The notes under the pieces were generated by a model. That model had not been told where the DNA came from and made no database searches. It was given only the letters and a program-made list of their open reading frames with translations. Positions 1-8,269 of a stretch of DNA of 21,505 nucleotides are shown here, in pieces. Positions within the stretch are counted from its first letter, which is position 1. Every line of letters starts with the position of its first letter. A program made the translations under genes and the position numbers. Origin of the DNA: a virus; IMG/VR virus record IMGVR_UViG_3300005607_000397, positions 1-21,505 of that record. One strand, given 5' to 3'.

Positions 1-118
1 CAAAGCGCAGGCGGATCGCGCGCACGGTCTCATCCGAGGTGAGCCGCACAGGCGTCCCTGGCACGGCCACGGCAATCTTGCCGAACGATCGTGCTTCCAG
101 TGCAAAGCGGTCAGCCAT
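1..118 (-). CDS. Partial small phage-type protein, C-terminus beyond left edge
   Basis: An open frame reads leftward from an ATG at 118 and runs off the window after 39 codons (start MADRFALEARSF). An AGGTG ribosome-binding site lies about 8 bases upstream. I do not recognise the family. It is the last visible member of a run of small minus-strand genes and is separated from the gene before it by an intrinsic terminator at 138-176, so it may have its own promoter or depend on read-through. The residues that are visible are mixed strand-forming with no signal peptide. A small structural or accessory phage protein is a guess based on location only. Confidence 0.5.
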   Translation of the reverse strand, partial: MADRFALEARSFGKIAVAVPGTPVRLTSDETVRAIRLRF

Positions 119-137
119 GGGAATTCACCTGCGTGTG

Positions 138-176
138 AAAAAGCGGGCGGCCCTGCGGAGGAGCGCGGGACCGCCC
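138..176 (-). terminator. Intrinsic terminator, minus strand
   Basis: Read on the minus strand, GGGCGG-T-CCC pairs with GGG-CCGCCC around a 13-base loop. The single unpaired T sits in the left arm and A170/C-type mismatches are minimal. The stem is followed by GC and a run of five T (plus-strand A at 138-142). It lies between the stop of the 145-aa gene (200) and the start of the left-edge gene (118), so it should end or attenuate transcription of the former. Confidence 0.7.
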
Positions 177-199
177 TTCATGCGCCCGGAGGAGAAAGA

Positions 200-637
200 C
201 TACTTGCGACTGGCGAGCGCGTCGGCCACGGCGGCGGCGACGACCGCGCCGATGGCCTTGAGCGAAACGTCGTCGATCGCCACAGCGCGGGCCGTCAGCG
301 TGTCGCCCGCGCCTTGCTGGATGGGATTCCATTGACCGTCGATGGCGATGTCCGAGTGGCGCACCGCTTGCTTCGACACCAGGTTCGCCGTCTCGACGGC
401 GTTCTGGAGCGCCTGCGAGGCGATCTGGTTCAGCCGCGTCTGCTCGGTCAGAGCTTGCCGCGCGGCCTGGATGTCCAGATCCTGGTAGACGTCGTAGGTC
501 CGCTTGATGTTGGCGAACGTCACGCGCTGGTTTTCGCTGTGCGCGGCTCCAGAGGTGGCGCTCGTGTTTTTGAACGATTCGTCCGTCCCGGTCTCGAACT
601 CGCGTTCGGCCTGGTTCGGCGTGGCAACTTCAGGCAT
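200..637 (-). CDS. Hypothetical 145-aa protein, helical middle region
   Basis: The start at ATG 637 (MPEVATPNQAE) was chosen over a longer frame beginning at 772, because GGGAGAA sits about 9 bases upstream of 637 and the extra N-terminal residues look like untranslated leader. The N-terminal 35 residues are polar and low-complexity (Glu/Thr/Ser). Residues about 40-95 are predicted amphipathic helix rich in Gln, Ala and Asn. The C-terminal end is Ala/Val-rich (residues about 125-141) and ends in Lys. There is no signal peptide and no motif I can name. The composition of the helical stretch loosely recalls R-body (RebB-type) small proteins, but I do not make that call. An intrinsic terminator follows the gene. 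Confidence 0.6.
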   Translation of the reverse strand: MPEVATPNQAEREFETGTDESFKNTSATSGAAHSENQRVTFANIKRTYDVYQDLDIQAARQALTEQTRLNQIASQALQNAVETANLVSKQAVRHSDIAIDGQWNPIQQGAGDTLTARAVAIDDVSLKAIGAVVAAAVADALASRK

Positions 638-888
638 GGTTGGTAGTTCTCCCTTCGAAGGTTGGTTTTGAATCAGAACGGTTTGCCCGTCACGGTGTGA
701 ACGGGCTGAGATCTCTGGGCATGTCAACCACGGCGAGCGAATCGGGTGACAGCGTAATGGGTTTCGTAACAACCACTTGCATCAGGCCGCGTCAACCCGT
801 GTCAGCCTAGTTTTTGACCTTGGCGCTAGCGGCAGCGTGTACTCTGCCCACCCGCCGCCCAGAGCCTCTTCCGAGGACCCAATGGACC

Positions 889-1002
889 TCAACGTGCCTT
901 ACAGCGCGGCCGCCTCTTGGGCCGGCTCGCCGATCGGCTGGTGAACGCACCGCGCATCCAGGCAATGAAGCGTCCACCTTGTTTGGGCTTGCGGGTTGTC
1001 AT
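889..1002 (-). CDS. Possible 37-aa very basic protein, translationally coupled
   Basis: The ATG at 1002-1000 overlaps the TGA (1001-999) of the upstream 111-aa gene as ATGA, the arrangement used repeatedly by the real genes of this window. The frame closes with TGA at 889. The predicted peptide starts MTTRKPKQGG and has a high Lys/Arg content, especially in its last dozen residues. There is no independent Shine-Dalgarno site, so it would depend on coupling. It could be a small nucleic-acid-binding protein, or a chance frame in GC-rich DNA. The remaining stretch 638-888 has no gene I can support. Confidence 0.35.
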   Translation of the reverse strand: MTTRKPKQGGRFIAWMRGAFTSRSASRPKRRPRCKAR

Positions 1003-1334
1003 CGGGCAAGGCATCCCTGGACCACTGAGAAGAACGCCGGCTCGATGTTGAATTCGACGCCGTCCTCGTCGCGCAACCGGAGCTTCCGAAGCCTCCAGCA
1101 GCGACCGTTCTCCAGCGTTTCGATGAAGCTGTAGCGTGTGCCGAGCTTCACGCGCGCCTCAACCGGACTCGTGCCGTCCTCCCGCCGCAGCCAGATCGCC
1201 TTCAAGTGTCCTTTGCGCCCGTAGGACGGCTTCACGAATCCACCGTCGATCAACCGCTTGGCGGCTTCGGCGGTTCGGAAACCAAGCGACCGTCCATCCG
1301 GCGCATAGTAGGGGATCTTCTGGTCAGGCTTCAT
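999..1334 (-). CDS. Hypothetical 111-aa protein
   Basis: The frame starts with MKPDQKIPYYAPDGRS and ends at TGA 999. A longer frame exists with a TTG start at 1463, but that start falls inside the bipartite repeat or promoter at 1457-1499, so the ATG at 1334 is preferred although its ribosome-binding site is weak. Residues 1-40 (a YYAPDGRSLGFRT segment and a helix around AEAAKRLIDGG) look like a small alpha/beta fold. Residues about 50-95 alternate charged and hydrophobic positions like a beta-rich domain. The family is not recognised. It lies directly downstream of the repeat, which may carry its promoter. Confidence 0.6.
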   Translation of the reverse strand: MKPDQKIPYYAPDGRSLGFRTAEAAKRLIDGGFVKPSYGRKGHLKAIWLRREDGTSPVEARVKLGTRYSFIETLENGRCWRLRKLRLRDEDGVEFNIEPAFFSVVQGCLAR

Positions 1335-1456
1335 CGAGGCACACTTCGGGTACGACAGCACAGGGAAGGAGATTGGCGAGAGTCCCGTCTCTCGGTATCC
1401 GTTGTAGGAGATTCTTCCGGAGGGTGCGCTTTGCGCCGGCCTGTCGAACCGAGCCC

Positions 1457-1499
1457 CTGACAATAGATACTCACGCGATTGGCAAACTGTCTACTCAGG
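1457..1499 (-). repeat. Left copy of bipartite long-range repeat (promoter-like or att-like)
   Basis: Positions 1461-1478 (CAATAGATACTCACGCGA) recur exactly at 21001-21018. After five mostly different bases, AAACTGTCTA (1484-1493) recurs at 21024-21033. On the minus strand the two blocks resemble -35 TAGACA (1493-1488) and -10 TATCTA (1469-1464) with an 18-bp spacer. It lies just after the stop of the 267-aa gene (1502) and upstream of the 111-aa gene (start 1334), so a shared promoter or operator is plausible. Being near one end of the block, with the other copy beyond the serine recombinase cassette, it could instead be an attachment-site half. Confidence 0.6.
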
Positions 1500-1501
1500 A
1501 A

Positions 1502-2305
1502 TCAACGGAGGCGTGTAATCCATGGTTGCTCGACGAGCATGTTGTAGAACCGCTGCCGCACACCATTGGGCAGGATGATCTCGATCGACTGGCGCGTAAC
1601 CTCACCAATCTCGTCGTGAGGTTTCAGGTAGCAAACCAAGCCCCGGTCGTGAGAGACGCCAAACCTGCCGGACGGACCTGTGGCGTAGAGTTGGTCCGTG
1701 GTCCATCCCAGACTCACTGCTCGCTCTCGAATCGCATCAACCTTCGCCAGGACGGTGTCCTTTACTGCCTCTGCGGGTCGGGTCGGCTGCGGAGGAGAAT
1801 CCGGTTCGGCGACAGGCTGCTCGTAGGTTCGTGGGTCGAGGCCGCGGACAGCTTCCAGCAATTCGGGCTCGCCGAATCGACGGATGGCCCAATCCTGAAT
1901 GATGTTGAACTTCTCCCGGAGCGCATCGAACTCTTCGCGGCGGATCTGGCCGGCATTGGCGGCCAGCTTTGCCATTGTCATCTTCGAGCGGAGCCATGCA
2001 AAGTATTCCGGGTCGAGCCGTCGATAGCCTGTGTCGTTGATCTGAACATCACGCGCGAAGACTTGTGGCCGGTCGGTGGTCCACGTTCGCAAGCAGGTTG
2101 AGACGAACATCTCGACCTGAGCTTCGTGTTCCACTGTTCCAGTCTCTGCGCTTGTGGCGCCGCCCTCGACCAGAACACCGCAAGTTTCACGATGCACAAG
2201 GCTTTCTGGCCCGTGTGCCAGTGTTCCAGTCCCGCATGCGGGTTCCGTACTCTTTCCATAAAAATTTGAACTGTGTGAGTCAACCCGGGTCGCGGAGCTA
2301 TGCAT
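1502..2305 (-). CDS. Hypothetical 267-aa protein of the replication operon
   Basis: The ATG at 2305 has AAGGA six bases upstream; a longer GTG frame from 2350 is rejected. I recognise no family. The N-terminal 60 residues are polar and probably disordered. Residues about 80-150 are mainly helical (segments around LDPEYFAWLRSKM and REEFDALREKFNIIQDWAIRRFG). A Pro/Glu linker follows at about 160-180. A compact C-terminal domain of about 70 residues ends in a strand-rich segment (IEIILPNGVRQRFYN). It follows the primase-helicase gene with a 132-bp leader that holds an iteron-like array, so it may be expressed separately from the operon. Its 5' half also carries three inverted copies of the same motif. 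Confidence 0.65.
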   Translation of the reverse strand: MHSSATRVDSHSSNFYGKSTEPACGTGTLAHGPESLVHRETCGVLVEGGATSAETGTVEHEAQVEMFVSTCLRTWTTDRPQVFARDVQINDTGYRRLDPEYFAWLRSKMTMAKLAANAGQIRREEFDALREKFNIIQDWAIRRFGEPELLEAVRGLDPRTYEQPVAEPDSPPQPTRPAEAVKDTVLAKVDAIRERAVSLGWTTDQLYATGPSGRFGVSHDRGLVCYLKPHDEIGEVTRQSIEIILPNGVRQRFYNMLVEQPWITRLR

Positions 2306-2433
2306 TTCAATTCCTTTCTCGCGTGCGCGCGCGATGAATAGCTGGAACACTGGAACACCGCTTCGAAAACAAAACAGTTAGACTGGAGCACCAAGCCGGA
2401 ACAACAACCGGAACACGGGTGGGAATGGAACAC
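2126..2433 (+). repeat. Iteron-like GGAACAC array
   Basis: Six direct copies of a 9-mer close to CYGGAACAC lie on the plus strand, beginning at 2342, 2350, 2383 (GGAGCAC), 2396 (GGAACAA), 2408 and 2425. Three inverted copies (GTGTTCCAG-like) begin at 2126, 2134 and 2221. Spacing is irregular (8-33 bp) in the dense part. AT-rich patches lie inside it (2257-2272 and 2364-2381), unusual for this GC-rich region. The array lies directly downstream of the primase-helicase gene. A replication origin or a multi-site operator are the likely readings. Confidence 0.5.
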
Positions 2434-2437
2434 ACCG

Positions 2438-5182
2438 TCACTCGTCGTTTACCGGCCGGCGGTACCGCCACTCCCTTGCGCCGCGCGGCCCAGCGTTGAA
2501 CCGTGTCCACCCGTTCGCCCGAAGGCAGCGAGCAACGCGAATGCGGTCCCACTGCGTCCAGGCATCCTTCTTCTTCTCGAGGCACATGCTGAGAACATCC
2601 GCGATCGACACCGACTCCCGCTCAGCCGCCCACTCGAGGATCAGTTCGTCCCATGGGTCGCCTTCGTACCGCTCAGCCTGCTCCTGAGCCGCTTCGCGGT
2701 TGAGCGCCACTGAATCGAGCCACCACGGTTTCCCGTCGAAGTACAGCGACGTTGCCTCAGCCCAAAGCTGGTTCCGGTTCTCCGCCAGCGATTCGACATC
2801 GATCACCGGCGCTTTGCATTCGACCGGCCAGAAGCGGCGCCCACCGGTTTCGTCACGTAGGTAGGCCGCATGATTCACGCTGCCGGCGAAAATGCACTGG
2901 CGCGGTGACTCGATGGGCCGCTTCCCGTAAGGAGGGCGGAAGCGATCCGCACCGCGACTCATGAACGCCTTGATCTTGCCGATGTCCGACCGGGACAACG
3001 AGTCCAACTCCGCGATCTCGATCACCCAGACACCACGGGTCTGCAGCGCGGCATCCTTCGAGCCGATGTCGGCGATCTCGTCGGTGAACCACGGCTGGGC
3101 GAGGATGCGCAGGGCGGTGGACTTCCGGATGCCCTGTTCGCCTTCGAGGATCAGGCAGCAGTCGGCCTTGCAGCCCGGCTCGAACACGCGAGCCACCGCT
3201 GAGATCATCCACCTGGATCCGACCGCCGCAGCATAGGGGGAAGCGGGAACGCCCAGGTAGTCTGATAGCCAGAGGTGAAGCCGCGGTGTACCGTCCCAGA
3301 CCAGGCTCTTTAGGTATTCTCGGACCGGATGGAAGAGCCGCTCTCGGGCGACGGACTCCACCGCCTGCGCAGCACTTTCCACCGACACGTAGATGCCCTG
3401 GTGGTGCAGCCAATCGGTCGCCAGAATGTCGTCATTCGGGCACCAATCCACCGGCAAACTGGCGTCCGGCGTCATCCATGGCGCAGGCTTCTGAATGACG
3501 GTGAAGTGGGCGAACTCGTTGTAGGCGAGGACGCCCGACCACTCGGGCGCGCCCCGAAGCGCCGTGATCGCATTGGCGAGCACTGGTTTCACTGTCCCGT
3601 TCAGGTTGAGTAGAAGGGAATCGCGCCATGACTGCCCGCCCGGTTTGGCGGCTGCGGCGGCTTGCTGGCGCGATCGGCCTCCTCGCGGAGTGTCAATCCG
3701 GACCACCTTCATCTGCTGCCGCAATGCCGAAATCGGAACACGGTCCTTCCCGCACTTCTCTTGAATGAGTTTGAGGTGGCGCGGCTGTTCGATGGGATCA
3801 AGTTGCTTCACCTCGACAAGGACCGGGCCCAGCGTCTTCGCCAGTTCCGCGTCCGGTGTATCGGGAGAGAGTTTCGAGATGGCCGACTCGAGGGGCGTCT
3901 GCGCGGCGGCAAGGATCTGCTCGAAATCCGATGCGGACTTTCCAGAAGCAAAGTACTCGTTGACGTCGATCTTCGCCTCCGCCAGTAGCCGCTGCGCCTC
4001 TGAGCTGTCAGCGGGCGCCGATGCCAATGCCTGGCGTGCGGCGAGTTGCTTGTCCCCCAGCGGCAAGATGGCCACTCGCGTTGCGATACCGTGTTCGGCA
4101 AGGATGCGCGCCGTCTTCAGCGCGCCTTGTGCACCGGCCTGCGAGACCTCGTTGTCCTGGCAGATGAACACGGTCTTCACTCCGGCGAGTTTCGGGAGGA
4201 GGCGATCCCAGTCAGCGTCGCGGATCTGCACGGTGACGGGCGATACCGCAGGGAAGCCCTTCTCCATGAGCGAAATGCAGTCGGTCACCCCCTCGGTGAT
4301 AACGACCCGCTCCGGGCGCGTGACCAGCACGTCCTCGTTGTACAGAACGTCGTTCCGGATGCACGGCGCTACGTGGCTGTTGTTTCGGTCGTTGCGGACA
4401 GCCAGCTTCTTGTACTTGGACTTCTCCCACTCGAACTCCGGTGTCCATGGAGTCCGGCGCCCAATCATAAAGACGACATGCCCGCGGCTCCAATACGGAA
4501 ACACAATACGTCCATCAAAGAAAGGAACGACACCGTCCTGCGCCGTTGGCCGGAATGCCGAAGTGGCGGTCAGTTCCCGCAGACTGAAAGCACCGGGCCC
4601 TTCTTGAAGGACGCGCGCAGCACTGGGTTCCGCGTTGTCCGCGAAACCGATCCTCAGTCTTGCAGTGGTCTCGAACCCAATGCCGTACTTCGCTTGAAAC
4701 CATCCGAGCACTTCGGTGTTCCCGATCAACCGTTGGTGATACACGTCGGCCAGTGCCGTCAATGCTTCCCGCACCCGAAGGCTGAGGCGATGTTCCTCCT
4801 CGATCTCTGAGATCTCCTCCGCGTTGCGCCCGATACGAGACAGGGCGGGAAGCCCGACGCGTTCGGCGAGGAAGTCGCGGGCCTGCCGGTGCGATTCGGG
4901 CATCGCTCCCGATCGGCCGCGCGTGACGACACCGAACCGGATGAACTCGACAAGTTGGAGTACGTCACCGCCCAAGCCGCAGCCGAAACAATACCAGCCC
5001 TGCCGATCGAGCATGATGTGCAACGAACGTTGTGACTGGCTGCGATGGTTCGGGCAGTCGCAGAAAAGCGTCCGGTCAGACTCCTGCATGATCCGGCCAC
5101 AGAGCAGTTCACGCGCCAGTTCGCCGATATCGACATCGGTCAGCCGCCGGTAATACTCTTGCACCTCCCCAGGCGCACTCAT
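2438..5182 (-). CDS. Fused primase-helicase: CHC2 zinc finger, Toprim, VapE-type ATPase
   Basis: This 914-aa protein combines a DnaG-like primase front with a virulence-associated-E type helicase back. The CHC2-like zinc site is C43, H46, C65 and C68 (a CPNH then CFGC pattern). A Toprim core is seen at about 290-400, with ITEG (E297) and a QDNE acidic motif near 343. A linker of about 100 residues (430-530) precedes the ATPase, with Walker A GEQGIRKST at 681-689 and a Walker B-like VIEIAEL at 720-726. The glycine normally before the Walker A lysine is arginine here. Its role would be priming and unwinding at the element's origin. The ATG at 5182 overlaps the helicase stop as ATGA, so it is translationally coupled. 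Confidence 0.88.
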   Translation of the reverse strand: MSAPGEVQEYYRRLTDVDIGELARELLCGRIMQESDRTLFCDCPNHRSQSQRSLHIMLDRQGWYCFGCGLGGDVLQLVEFIRFGVVTRGRSGAMPESHRQARDFLAERVGLPALSRIGRNAEEISEIEEEHRLSLRVREALTALADVYHQRLIGNTEVLGWFQAKYGIGFETTARLRIGFADNAEPSAARVLQEGPGAFSLRELTATSAFRPTAQDGVVPFFDGRIVFPYWSRGHVVFMIGRRTPWTPEFEWEKSKYKKLAVRNDRNNSHVAPCIRNDVLYNEDVLVTRPERVVITEGVTDCISLMEKGFPAVSPVTVQIRDADWDRLLPKLAGVKTVFICQDNEVSQAGAQGALKTARILAEHGIATRVAILPLGDKQLAARQALASAPADSSEAQRLLAEAKIDVNEYFASGKSASDFEQILAAAQTPLESAISKLSPDTPDAELAKTLGPVLVEVKQLDPIEQPRHLKLIQEKCGKDRVPISALRQQMKVVRIDTPRGGRSRQQAAAAAKPGGQSWRDSLLLNLNGTVKPVLANAITALRGAPEWSGVLAYNEFAHFTVIQKPAPWMTPDASLPVDWCPNDDILATDWLHHQGIYVSVESAAQAVESVARERLFHPVREYLKSLVWDGTPRLHLWLSDYLGVPASPYAAAVGSRWMISAVARVFEPGCKADCCLILEGEQGIRKSTALRILAQPWFTDEIADIGSKDAALQTRGVWVIEIAELDSLSRSDIGKIKAFMSRGADRFRPPYGKRPIESPRQCIFAGSVNHAAYLRDETGGRRFWPVECKAPVIDVESLAENRNQLWAEATSLYFDGKPWWLDSVALNREAAQEQAERYEGDPWDELILEWAAERESVSIADVLSMCLEKKKDAWTQWDRIRVARCLRANGWTRFNAGPRGAREWRYRRPVNDE

Positions 5183-7356
5183 TGACCACGATCCCCCTCG
5201 AGCAGGAAAGAAAGGAAGGTGTTCCGCCGATCCACCTGTCGCTTGTTAGCGCAATTGTCGATGCCCCAGCGATCGCCCAGGATGATCACCGACTCCTTCG
5301 CACGGGTCACTGCGGTGTACAGCAGGTTGCGATGGTGCATGAAGGAGTGCGATTTGTGGGCGATCACGACTGCACACGGGAACTCCGATCCCTGCACTTT
5401 GTGGATCGACGTCGCGTAAGCGAGGTGGATGTTTCCGATGGCATCGGACCCGGCATCGATTTCCACCGGTCTGCCATCGAAGTCGATCGACAGCGAACCA
5501 TCGGATCGGACCTCAAGCACGACACCCATCGCGCCATTCATTACGCCCAACTCGTAGTCGTTCTTCGTCTGAATGACCTTGTCGCCGGCGTAGAGCGGCG
5601 GCCGACGGTTGGGATCGACCGGCGGAACGTTGAGCCCATACAGCCGCTTCTGCAGAAGCTGTTGCAGTGCTACGTTCAACTCCGCCGTGCCGAGCGGACC
5701 CTTGTGCGTTGGCGTTAGCACTTGGACATCGCGGATCAGGTCGTACCCGAGCCGATTGCTCAACACCTCGTCGAACAACAAGAGCAGCATTCTGTGGACG
5801 TCTTCCCGATCGGAGAATTTGTCGATGACGTACCAAGGGCGGCGCGCGCCCACCTGCTCATCCGATGTCGGCCGAACCTCGCCATCGAGGATCGCGGTGG
5901 AGTTCTCTTTCAATACCCCCGCCTGGCGGATGATTCGCGTCAGGATGGTTGTTGGAATTGCCGCCGAACGGACCAGATCCCTGAGCAAATTCCCCGGCCC
6001 TACCGGTGGCAGTTGGTTATGGTCACCGACCAACACGACCGCAGTCCGCGAGCGGTCGATCGCTTGGAACAGCCGCCAGGCGAGCGGAACATCCACCATG
6101 GAAACTTCGTCGATGACGAGGATGTCGGCCTCGACGGGGTTGATCGCATCGCGCGCGTAGGTGTGGCCGTTGAAGCCCAAGAGCCGGTGGATCGTGCTCG
6201 CCTCGATGCCCACTACCTCTTCCAGCCGCTTGGCCGCCTTGCCCGTCGGAGCCGCAAGGACAACCTTCCGTTCCAGCCGCTCGGCGATAGAGGCGATCGT
6301 CGAAACCGCATAGGTCTTTCCGCTGCCCGCGCCGCCGGTCATCAACGACAGGGAATACGTCAGTGCGTTCCTCACAGCCTGACGCTGCTCGGCATTGAGT
6401 TCGCCGCCCTCGGCATCGAGCAATCGATCGACATCGGCAACCGAATGTGGGCTGCTTGCCGTACCCGCCTTCAAGATAGTGGCGAGTTCCGCTTCCATGC
6501 GATGGATCTCCGGATCGGCAACTACGAGCCGCTCAAAGGCATGAGAGATCAGGCGCCCTTCCGTGATCAGATCTTCCAGGTGGGTCTCGATCACCTCACG
6601 GCTGTCGAGGGTGTCCATCACCAGCAGAGTGTTGGCACGGTCAAGAAGATCCTCGTATTCGACCCAGCAGTCGCCGTTGTCCAAAGCCTCAAGGACGCAG
6701 TAGTGCAGCCCCGCGCGGATGCGGGATGGGAGGTCCTTCGGCGTTCCGAGCTTCCGCGCGATCTTGTCGACCCGCTTGAACCCGAACCCAACAATCTCGC
6801 GTACCAGGACATACGGATCGTGCTCCAAAATCGGGACCACTTGGCTGCCGAACTTCCCGACCAGCGTCGTGACCTGGTGGTGAGTCAGTCCGAAGGCCGC
6901 GAGGTACGCCATCGCCGTGTTGAACTCGCTGTTGGCGATCCAGATCCGCTGCAGTTCCATCGCGATCTCGACCGGAACCTTCGCGGTGGCGGCAATCTCC
7001 TCTGGTTGGTTGCGGATTGCTTGGTCGAACTCACGGCCGAACCGGTCCGCAATCAGCCGCGCTTTCGCGGGTCCGATGCCCTTCACGTCGGGGTGATTGG
7101 CGAGGAAGTTGGCCAGCCCCTCGGGGTCCATCTCCAGGTCGTGCCCCATACAGTCCGCCTCGAACTGGCGGCCATACTTCGGGTGGTTCACCCACCGCCC
7201 TTCCAACCTGACGGCATCGCTCGTTCGCACGAATACCCGCCCCGCGAATTTGACATCCTCGCCTTCAGAAGTGCGAAGCCGCCCGGCGCTGAACGTCGGC
7301 CCCGAGTAGAACACCGTCTCCACGGTGCCGCGGATGCATGTGCGATCTGCTGTCAT
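5179..7356 (-). CDS. RecD2-type SF1B DNA helicase
   Basis: The start is ATG 7356, with an ideal AGGAGGTG site about 7 bases upstream; the longer frame from 7407 is rejected. The protein is 725 aa, the size expected for RecD2. The N-terminal 300 residues carry the RecD2 OB/HhH-type region (VKGIGPAKARLIADRFG at about 91-107, FGFKRVDKIARKLG at about 191-204). Helicase motifs follow: Walker A GGAGSGKT (341-348), APTGKAAKRL, Walker B VIDE (414-417), GDHNQLPPVG (444-453), LTRIIRQA, and the C-terminal HKVQGSEFP and YTAVTRAKE motifs. It would unwind DNA 5'-3' in phage replication or recombination. It overlaps genes on both sides by ATGA. Confidence 0.93.
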   Translation of the reverse strand: MTADRTCIRGTVETVFYSGPTFSAGRLRTSEGEDVKFAGRVFVRTSDAVRLEGRWVNHPKYGRQFEADCMGHDLEMDPEGLANFLANHPDVKGIGPAKARLIADRFGREFDQAIRNQPEEIAATAKVPVEIAMELQRIWIANSEFNTAMAYLAAFGLTHHQVTTLVGKFGSQVVPILEHDPYVLVREIVGFGFKRVDKIARKLGTPKDLPSRIRAGLHYCVLEALDNGDCWVEYEDLLDRANTLLVMDTLDSREVIETHLEDLITEGRLISHAFERLVVADPEIHRMEAELATILKAGTASSPHSVADVDRLLDAEGGELNAEQRQAVRNALTYSLSLMTGGAGSGKTYAVSTIASIAERLERKVVLAAPTGKAAKRLEEVVGIEASTIHRLLGFNGHTYARDAINPVEADILVIDEVSMVDVPLAWRLFQAIDRSRTAVVLVGDHNQLPPVGPGNLLRDLVRSAAIPTTILTRIIRQAGVLKENSTAILDGEVRPTSDEQVGARRPWYVIDKFSDREDVHRMLLLLFDEVLSNRLGYDLIRDVQVLTPTHKGPLGTAELNVALQQLLQKRLYGLNVPPVDPNRRPPLYAGDKVIQTKNDYELGVMNGAMGVVLEVRSDGSLSIDFDGRPVEIDAGSDAIGNIHLAYATSIHKVQGSEFPCAVVIAHKSHSFMHHRNLLYTAVTRAKESVIILGDRWGIDNCANKRQVDRRNTFLSFLLEGDRGQ

Positions 7357-7808
7357 CGATCCCACCTCCTTCGCGCCGCAAGCAGGTATGCCTGCGTGAA
7401 ATGGCAAGCAGCCTGGCGATTGCCGCAGAAGAACACCGGGATGCGGTAGTCGAGGATGATCGACAGGGCGCTGCCAAGGACAGCATTCGGGTGGGCGTCG
7501 CCTCGATAGCGCTGCTGGAGCACGTCGGCGATACCAGCCTCCACCACCACACAGGCCGCCCGGTAACCGGCCAGCACTCGCAACTCCCGGCGGAATCGCG
7601 CCCGGGCATGGACTACCGTCCCGACAAAATCGTCGAGAGACTTGCGCTCAACAGCGACCTCGCCTTCGAGGCCCGCAATGGAGTAGTCCCCGGCCGGCAG
7701 CGCTCGCCGCACGGCAGCCGCCAGCCGGGTATCGAACGAATATGGCTCCTGTTCGCGGGTGTCGATGACGATGGTGGCCGCTGATTCCTCAGAACGGGAC
7801 AAGGGCAT
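7353..7808 (-). CDS. ERCC4-type nuclease
   Basis: This 151-aa protein is a single ERCC4/XPF-like nuclease domain. The catalytic signature is visible as D16-T-R-E19 near the N-terminus, then GDYS (40-43), then the E54-R55-K56 triplet followed by SLDDFVGTV. Such stand-alone domains in phages and mobile elements cut branched or flap DNA. Here it sits between the DUF669 gene and RecD2, which fits processing of replication or recombination intermediates. The ATG at 7808 lies 20 nt inside the DUF669 gene, and its stop overlaps the helicase start as ATGA. There is no helicase or HhH domain attached, unlike cellular XPF/Mus81. Confidence 0.88.
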   Translation of the reverse strand: MPLSRSEESAATIVIDTREQEPYSFDTRLAAAVRRALPAGDYSIAGLEGEVAVERKSLDDFVGTVVHARARFRRELRVLAGYRAACVVVEAGIADVLQQRYRGDAHPNAVLGSALSIILDYRIPVFFCGNRQAACHFTQAYLLAARRRWDR

Positions 7809-8247
7809 CCCCGGCGTCCTGGCGAAATTTGCCCGGCTCGCGGCTGGTGTCGATGCGGCGATTGAAAAAGATGTTCTCGTTGTCGCCCTTGGTGCGCTTG
7901 GTGACCTCGAGCTTGACGTCCAGCAGCTTGCTCAGGTGTTTGGGCAACTCGGAGATCCGTTCCAGGTCAAGCCCGCACAAGTGCAGGTCGGTCTTGACGT
8001 ACTTCAGCGTGTTGTGGGTGATCACGCTGTTCCGCCACATCAGCCGGTTGACGAACTTCGGCGCGATGACGCGGAGCGTCCACTTGATCATCGGGTTTCC
8101 GGTCGACTGCGCCTCGGTCAGTTCCACCTTCTCCACGTTGACTTGGTACTTGCCATCAGGCACGCTCTCGAAGTCGCTTCGCTCTTCGGGCTGCTCGCTG
8201 CGGAATCCATCATCGAACTGCGAGAGATCAATCGAATGTTTACTCAT
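7789..8247 (-). CDS. DUF669-like phage protein, probable ssDNA-binding role
   Basis: The start is ATG 8247 with AGGAGAA about 6 bases upstream, giving 152 aa. The pattern of an acidic N-terminus followed by VPDGKYQVNVEKVEL, a central TLRVIAP strand and a C-terminal VTKR/NIFFNRRID segment matches DUF669-type phage proteins. These lie beside RecA-like Sak4 ATPases and are thought to act as single-strand binding or recombination partners. The neighbours here (Sak4-like upstream, ERCC4 nuclease downstream) agree. I see no catalytic motif. The function is from family context, not from a visible active site. Confidence 0.75.
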   Translation of the reverse strand: MSKHSIDLSQFDDGFRSEQPEERSDFESVPDGKYQVNVEKVELTEAQSTGNPMIKWTLRVIAPKFVNRLMWRNSVITHNTLKYVKTDLHLCGLDLERISELPKHLSKLLDVKLEVTKRTKGDNENIFFNRRIDTSREPGKFRQDAGDALVPF

Positions 8248-8269
8248 GGTTTCTTCTCCTGTCGGGAAC

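Noticed and set aside
1136-2101. 321-codon plus-strand frame
   Set aside because: It crosses two minus-strand genes and the repeat at 1457-1499, is rich in Arg, Ser and Pro, and matches no family.
1978-2433. 151-codon minus-strand frame starting in the iteron array
   Set aside because: It overlaps the 267-aa gene in another frame; its Cys/Ser-rich start is the translation of the GTGTTCC repeats.
4046-4810. 254-codon plus-strand frame opposite the primase-helicase
   Set aside because: It is a shadow of the Toprim part of the primase-helicase, without a ribosome-binding site or motif.
5722-7449. 575-codon open frame on the plus strand opposite the RecD2 gene
   Set aside because: It is antisense to a helicase with all motifs intact; its composition is typical of a GC-rich shadow frame, with no domain visible.
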